From contig CAZOBJ010000140.1 in the NCBI GenBank assembly GCA_964577825.1, forward strand, positions 1-6,546: a DNA stretch of 6,546 nt, given 5' to 3'. The DNA comes from CAZOBJ01 sp964577825 (lineage in GTDB: Bacteria > Planctomycetota > SZUA-567 > JAFGNG01). The notes under the pieces were generated by a model that worked only from the letters and a program-made list of their open reading frames with translations, searched no databases and had not been told where the DNA came from. Shown in pieces: positions 3,657 through 6,546 of this stretch (position 1 is its first letter; each line of letters begins with the position of its first letter). A program made the translations under genes and the position numbers.

Positions 3657-6350
3657 ATGAACGACGAACATTGCCGCTGGATGCACGACACGGGCGAGCC
3701 GTTCCGGCCCGGGTGCGAGGCCACCAGGGTGTGGTGCCGCCACCCGACCTGCCCAGCCGGCCGCGCGGACGTGCACAGGCGAAGCGACATGTGCACGCCG
3801 AAGCGGTGCCGGTACTTCGAGGCGGGCGCGCCGCCGACCGACTTGCCTGACTGCCCGGTGTGCGATGAGCTCAATCGTGAGGTGCGAGTTAGCTCACCTA
3901 CCGTGCGTGGGCGGAGTAACGAGGGTGTTCGGGGCGCGGACGCGCATCCCGAGCATCCTCAGCTTATCTCGGTCTGCATCAACAGCGCGGACGAAGGGAT
4001 GCGGCTTAGGCAGACTATCCGAGAGGTTGCGATTGTCGAAAACGGCGAAGTCGAAATCATCGTAGTGCTTGACGGTACGGATGGTCGCCCCGACATGAGG
4101 GGCTGTATGCGATTCATATCGAACCCCGAGCCCGTGGGATGCGGCAAGGCGAAGCGGCAGGCCACGGCTGCGGCCACCGGCGACGTGCTCATCTTCATGG
4201 ACGCGCACATGACCGTCGAGCAGGGGTCGCTTGCCGCGCTCGCGCACCTCGCGCGAGAGACGAACGGCATCGTGTGCCCCGCGCTCCAGAACATCCGGTA
4301 CGATGACGACTGGAAGCCGCATCCCAAGGACCAGAAGCCCTTCGTGCCCAGCGACGCGCACTTCCACTACCCGCCGAACAAGAAGCAGTATCGGTTCCTC
4401 AAGGACAGCGAGCGCGGCAAGCGGCTCATCCCGTCCAAGGTTGCGGGCTGCGGCCTGGCCGTGCAAAAGGACGTGCTGGAGCGCATGGGCGGGTGGACGG
4501 ACTTCATCGGCCGCCACGGCGCGCAGGAGCTCGCCATGAGCCTGCGGGCCTTCCAGGCCAAAGTGCCCGTGCATATCGCGCCCCAGGTGGTGCTCGGGCA
4601 CGAGTTCCGCAAGCACTTCCCGTACAAGGCCCCCACCATGCGCGACGCCATCCGCAACGCCTGGCAAGCGGGATTCGTGCATGTGGAGCCCGAGACTTGG
4701 GAGAAGTATCTGAAGCCCTTGCTCGACGGCTTGAAGCACAGCGTTATGGGCGAGGGCGTGACCCGGCATCCCGACGTTCTGGCGGAGCGAAACCGCTTTC
4801 TGAGAGACCACAAGAGACGGGATGACAAGGAGCTCCTGCAACTGTGGGGGCTCTCCGGGCCGCCCAAGCCCCATATCCACCCCGAGGCCGTGCCGATGGA
4901 CTACGAGGCCCGAGGCGACGAGATCGACGTGCGCATCCCCTACCGCGCAGACGGCGACCTGGGGTTCGAGTACAACCGGCTCATGGGCCAAAGCGACGGA
5001 TGGGTGCTCTTGCTCGACCATGACGTTCTGCTTCTGAACCCGCACTGGTACGAGCTCTGCCAGCAGGCCATCGAAGAGGTGGGCGAGGATGCCGGGATCA
5101 TCACCTGCCGCACGAACAACATCGCCTGTCCCGGACAGAAGGACAAGCACGCGCCCGGGAATGCGGACCTGGACGCCCACCGCAAGCGGGCCGTGGAGCT
5201 TTGGAAGGCCCACGGGGCCCACACCACGGACATCACCCGGGGCAAGAAGCTCATCGGCGGGTTCTTCATGCTGGTCCACCGCAAGGTCTGGGAGCGTGTG
5301 GGGGGCTTCAAGCGGGGGTTCCTGGGCGTGGACAACAACTTCCATCAGCGCGTCATGCGCGCGGGCCTCAAGGTCTACAGGCTCGACGGGCTGTACTGCT
5401 ACCACAACCGGCACGAGGGCCAGCGCAAGGAGTGGACGGAAGAAGTCCGAATAATTGATCCGAATTATTCGAAGCGTCATAACCCCAACGCTTCAGCGGG
5501 CTTGCAGGCCGATTCCGAAGAAGTCCGAATAATTGATCCGAATTATTCGGAGCGCCCACAAACGCCCAAGAACACCCGGGTCGTGTACACGGTCATCACG
5601 GACGGATACGACGAGCTCAGGGCGCCGAGCGCACCGTGCCCGGGTTGGGACTTCGTGTGCTTCACCGACGATCCGGCCAAGCTGGGCGACGTGCCCGCGC
5701 CCTGGCAGGTGCGCACGTTTGCGCCCCCGGATGCCGCCGGCCATGCCGGGCCCACGCCTCCGCCGGAGCGTATGCAGGACCCGCGCTACACCTCGCGCGC
5801 CCCGAAGATGTTGCCGCACAGGTACTTGCCGGAATATCGGTACAGTGTGCATATCGACGGGAACATGCAGCTCCACCACAACCCATCCGAGATGTGCGAG
5901 CGGGCGGGTTGGCCGATGTTCGCCACGGTGCGCCATCCGTACCGGGACTGCGTGTACAAAGAGGCCCATATCTGCGCGCTTCTCGGTAAGGGGTTCAAAG
6001 ACGATTTCCGCGGGCAAATCCAGCGGTACCGGGACATGGGCCAGCCCGAGCATACCGGACTGTGGGAGTCGGGATTCCTGTTGCGTGAGCACAACCAGGC
6101 CTGGGCCAAGGAGTTGGGCGAGGCATGGTGGGCGGAGTTCTGCGCGAGCTCGCACCGGGACCAGTTGGCCTTCGCGCATGTGTGCTGGCGGACCGGAAAG
6201 CGGCCCCAGAACATCTCGGCCACGGAGCGAAGCCGGTTCATCAGCATTCAGAAGCACAACGGGAATGCGGCGAACGCGGCTGACGCGAGGCCTCGGCCGA
6301 GCCCGCCGCCCCCCGCCCGCGCGAGGCACGTGCGGTGCCCCACCACGTGA
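3657..6350 (+). CDS. Tri-modular glycosyltransferase with Cys-rich N-terminus
   Basis: This gene encodes 897 residues. Residues 1-70 contain eight Cys (6, 20, 27, 32, 46, 51, 66, 69), probably a zinc-binding module. Module 1 (about 102-345) is a GT-A fold: LISVCINS, VVLDG, a D182-A-H184 metal motif, then VAGCGLAVQKDVLERMGGW, HGAQELAMSLRAFQ and VLGHEFRKHFPY. The D-x-H motif and the S-x-R...GH-x-F-R end resemble polypeptide GalNAc-transferases and related GT2 enzymes. Module 2 (about 421-590) is a second GT-A unit: LLLDHDVLLLNPHWYE, GGFFMLVHRKVWERVGGF and GVDNNFHQRVMRAGLKVYRL. Module 3 (about 641-855) resembles DUF616 (TOD1/MUCI70): RVVYTVITDGYDEL, WDFVCFTDDP, APKMLPHRYLPEYRYSVHIDGNM and RHPYRDCVYKEAH. 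No signal or membrane segment is seen, so it should act in the cytoplasm on sugar nucleotides. The linker 595-633 carries two copies of a palindrome-encoded peptide. The last 25 residues are Pro/Arg-rich and may be appended non-core sequence. AGGA at 3647-3650 supports the ATG. Acceptor and sugar are unknown. Confidence 0.88.
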   Translation: MNDEHCRWMHDTGEPFRPGCEATRVWCRHPTCPAGRADVHRRSDMCTPKRCRYFEAGAPPTDLPDCPVCDELNREVRVSSPTVRGRSNEGVRGADAHPEHPQLISVCINSADEGMRLRQTIREVAIVENGEVEIIVVLDGTDGRPDMRGCMRFISNPEPVGCGKAKRQATAAATGDVLIFMDAHMTVEQGSLAALAHLARETNGIVCPALQNIRYDDDWKPHPKDQKPFVPSDAHFHYPPNKKQYRFLKDSERGKRLIPSKVAGCGLAVQKDVLERMGGWTDFIGRHGAQELAMSLRAFQAKVPVHIAPQVVLGHEFRKHFPYKAPTMRDAIRNAWQAGFVHVEPETWEKYLKPLLDGLKHSVMGEGVTRHPDVLAERNRFLRDHKRRDDKELLQLWGLSGPPKPHIHPEAVPMDYEARGDEIDVRIPYRADGDLGFEYNRLMGQSDGWVLLLDHDVLLLNPHWYELCQQAIEEVGEDAGIITCRTNNIACPGQKDKHAPGNADLDAHRKRAVELWKAHGAHTTDITRGKKLIGGFFMLVHRKVWERVGGFKRGFLGVDNNFHQRVMRAGLKVYRLDGLYCYHNRHEGQRKEWTEEVRIIDPNYSKRHNPNASAGLQADSEEVRIIDPNYSERPQTPKNTRVVYTVITDGYDELRAPSAPCPGWDFVCFTDDPAKLGDVPAPWQVRTFAPPDAAGHAGPTPPPERMQDPRYTSRAPKMLPHRYLPEYRYSVHIDGNMQLHHNPSEMCERAGWPMFATVRHPYRDCVYKEAHICALLGKGFKDDFRGQIQRYRDMGQPEHTGLWESGFLLREHNQAWAKELGEAWWAEFCASSHRDQLAFAHVCWRTGKRPQNISATERSRFISIQKHNGNAANAADARPRPSPPPPARARHVRCPTT
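5439..5476 (+). repeat. AT-rich palindromic repeat, copy 1, inside the glycosyltransferase gene
   Basis: This is a 38-bp unit that matches copy 2 at all but one base (A at 5472 versus G at 5550). Arms 5446-5456 (TCCGAATAATT) and 5463-5473 pair over 11 positions with one mismatch around a GATCCG loop. It is translated in frame as EEVRIIDPNYSKR (residues 595-607). Its AT-rich core stands out in a GC-rich gene. Confidence 0.95.
5517..5554 (+). repeat. AT-rich palindromic repeat, copy 2, inside the glycosyltransferase gene
   Basis: The second copy lies exactly 78 bp (26 codons) downstream of the first. The arms 5524-5534 and 5541-5551 form a perfect 11-bp stem with a GATCCG loop, and the single difference from copy 1 restores the one mismatched pair. 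It is translated in frame as EEVRIIDPNYSER (residues 621-633). The 40 bp between the copies are not repeated. Confidence 0.95.
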
Positions 6351-6458
6351 GCGGGTGCGGCGGAGCGATGCGGGGGAGAGCGCGCCTGGAGAGATTGTCA
6401 TCGACTGACGGAATTGCTGCCCCTCGGCCAACGAAGTCCATCAAGCGGTCCGCGCGAG

Positions 6459-6487
6459 TTGACAGCGCCGCGCAAGCGCAGTACCAT
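6459..6487 (+). promoter_or_regulatory. Sigma70-type promoter, TTGACA-17-TACCAT
   Basis: A perfect -35 hexamer (6459-6464) is followed by 17 bp and a TACCAT -10 (6482-6487, four of six consensus bases). It lies in the 157-bp spacer 6351-6507, where I see no convincing gene. Transcription would begin near 6494, leaving only about 14 nt before the GTG at 6508 and the ribosome site almost at the 5' end. The promoter may therefore serve this gene with a very short leader, or the true start may lie beyond the window. Confidence 0.55.
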
Positions 6488-6494
6488 AACTGCC

Positions 6495-6500
6495 AAGGAG
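6495..6500 (+). promoter_or_regulatory. Ribosome binding site AAGGAG
   Basis: AAGGAG lies 7 nt before the GTG at 6508 and just downstream of the predicted -10 element. It supports a new gene starting at the window edge. Confidence 0.5.
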
Positions 6501-6507
6501 AAGAACC

Positions 6508-6546
6508 GTGGTGGGCTCAACCCCGTTGAACGGTGCAGATGAGGGT
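6508..6546 (+). CDS. Start of an unidentified gene, truncated by the window end
   Basis: From GTG at 6508 the frame is open for 13 codons to the last base and reads VVGSTPLNGADEG (the first residue would be Met). A second GTG follows directly. Support comes from the AAGGAG site at proper spacing and the promoter-like sequence just upstream. The visible part is too short for a family assignment. It would be the first gene here with its own obvious promoter, which suggests a new transcription unit. Confidence 0.45.
   Translation, partial: MVGSTPLNGADEG

Noticed and set aside
3894..5480. 528-codon open frame on the minus strand
   Set aside because: It lies opposite the glycosyltransferase, whose plus-strand translation has clear catalytic motifs. 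The minus-strand product is Val/Leu/His-rich with no recognisable domain, which is typical of an antisense frame in GC-rich DNA.
5439..5554. The palindromes as a CRISPR array or attachment site
   Set aside because: There are only two copies with a single 40-bp spacer, they lie inside a translated gene, and there is no cas or integrase gene in the window.
6325..6339. GGCAC/GTGCC hairpin near the glycosyltransferase stop as a terminator
   Set aside because: The stem is only 5 bp, it lies inside the coding region, and no T-run follows.
5493..6431. 312-codon open frame on the minus strand
   Set aside because: It is antisense to the DUF616-like module, with no ribosome site and an Arg/Pro/Ala-rich composition.
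6335..6529. 64-codon plus-strand frame in the terminal spacer
   Set aside because: It has no ribosome site, starts inside the glycosyltransferase gene and runs through the promoter-like sequence and the better-supported GTG start.

Overview
The window reads as a late-gene stretch of a bacteriophage or prophage from a GC-rich bacterium. The reasons are: every gene lies on the plus strand; genes are tightly packed with strong AGGAGG-type ribosome sites; the first gene resembles a tail protein; several very small genes sit between larger ones; and a phage-type metallophosphoesterase is present. The host cannot be named from the sequence. A proteobacterium or planctomycete would fit the GC-rich, Shine-Dalgarno-dependent style, but this is a guess.

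Layout. (1) 1-1464 is the 3' part of a tail-associated protein. It carries a Pro/Thr-rich linker with 21 perfect Pro-Thr dipeptides and ends in a cysteine-rich domain. (2) 1476-2365 holds four small genes: a four-cysteine protein, a 44-residue membrane or lipoprotein peptide, a 56-residue basic peptide and a 61-residue lipoprotein. Three successive stop codons are embedded in the next gene's ribosome site. (3) 2366-2481 is a short gap with two mutually exclusive hairpins. (4) 2482-2610 encodes a 42-residue, extremely basic peptide. (5) 2637-3641 encodes a calcineurin-like metallophosphoesterase with all metal-binding motifs. (6) 3657-6350 encodes an 897-residue protein with a cysteine-rich N-terminus and three successive glycosyltransferase-like modules. 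The first module resembles the polypeptide GalNAc-transferase group, the second is a GT2-like module with a DHD motif, and the third resembles the DUF616 (TOD1/MUCI70) family. (7) 6351-6546 is a spacer with a good sigma70-type promoter and the first codons of another gene.

Most notable points. The linker between glycosyltransferase modules 2 and 3 contains two 38-bp, AT-rich, palindromic repeats (37/38 identical). They are exactly 78 bp apart and both are translated in frame, which looks like an intragenic palindromic element. In addition, a Pro-Thr tract of the kind that accepts mucin-type O-glycans in eukaryotes lies in the same gene run as a glycosyltransferase whose first module carries polypeptide-GalNAc-transferase-like signatures. 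This suggests, by inference only, that the phage glycosylates its own tail protein. The alternative is that the glycosyltransferase modifies host surface glycans.
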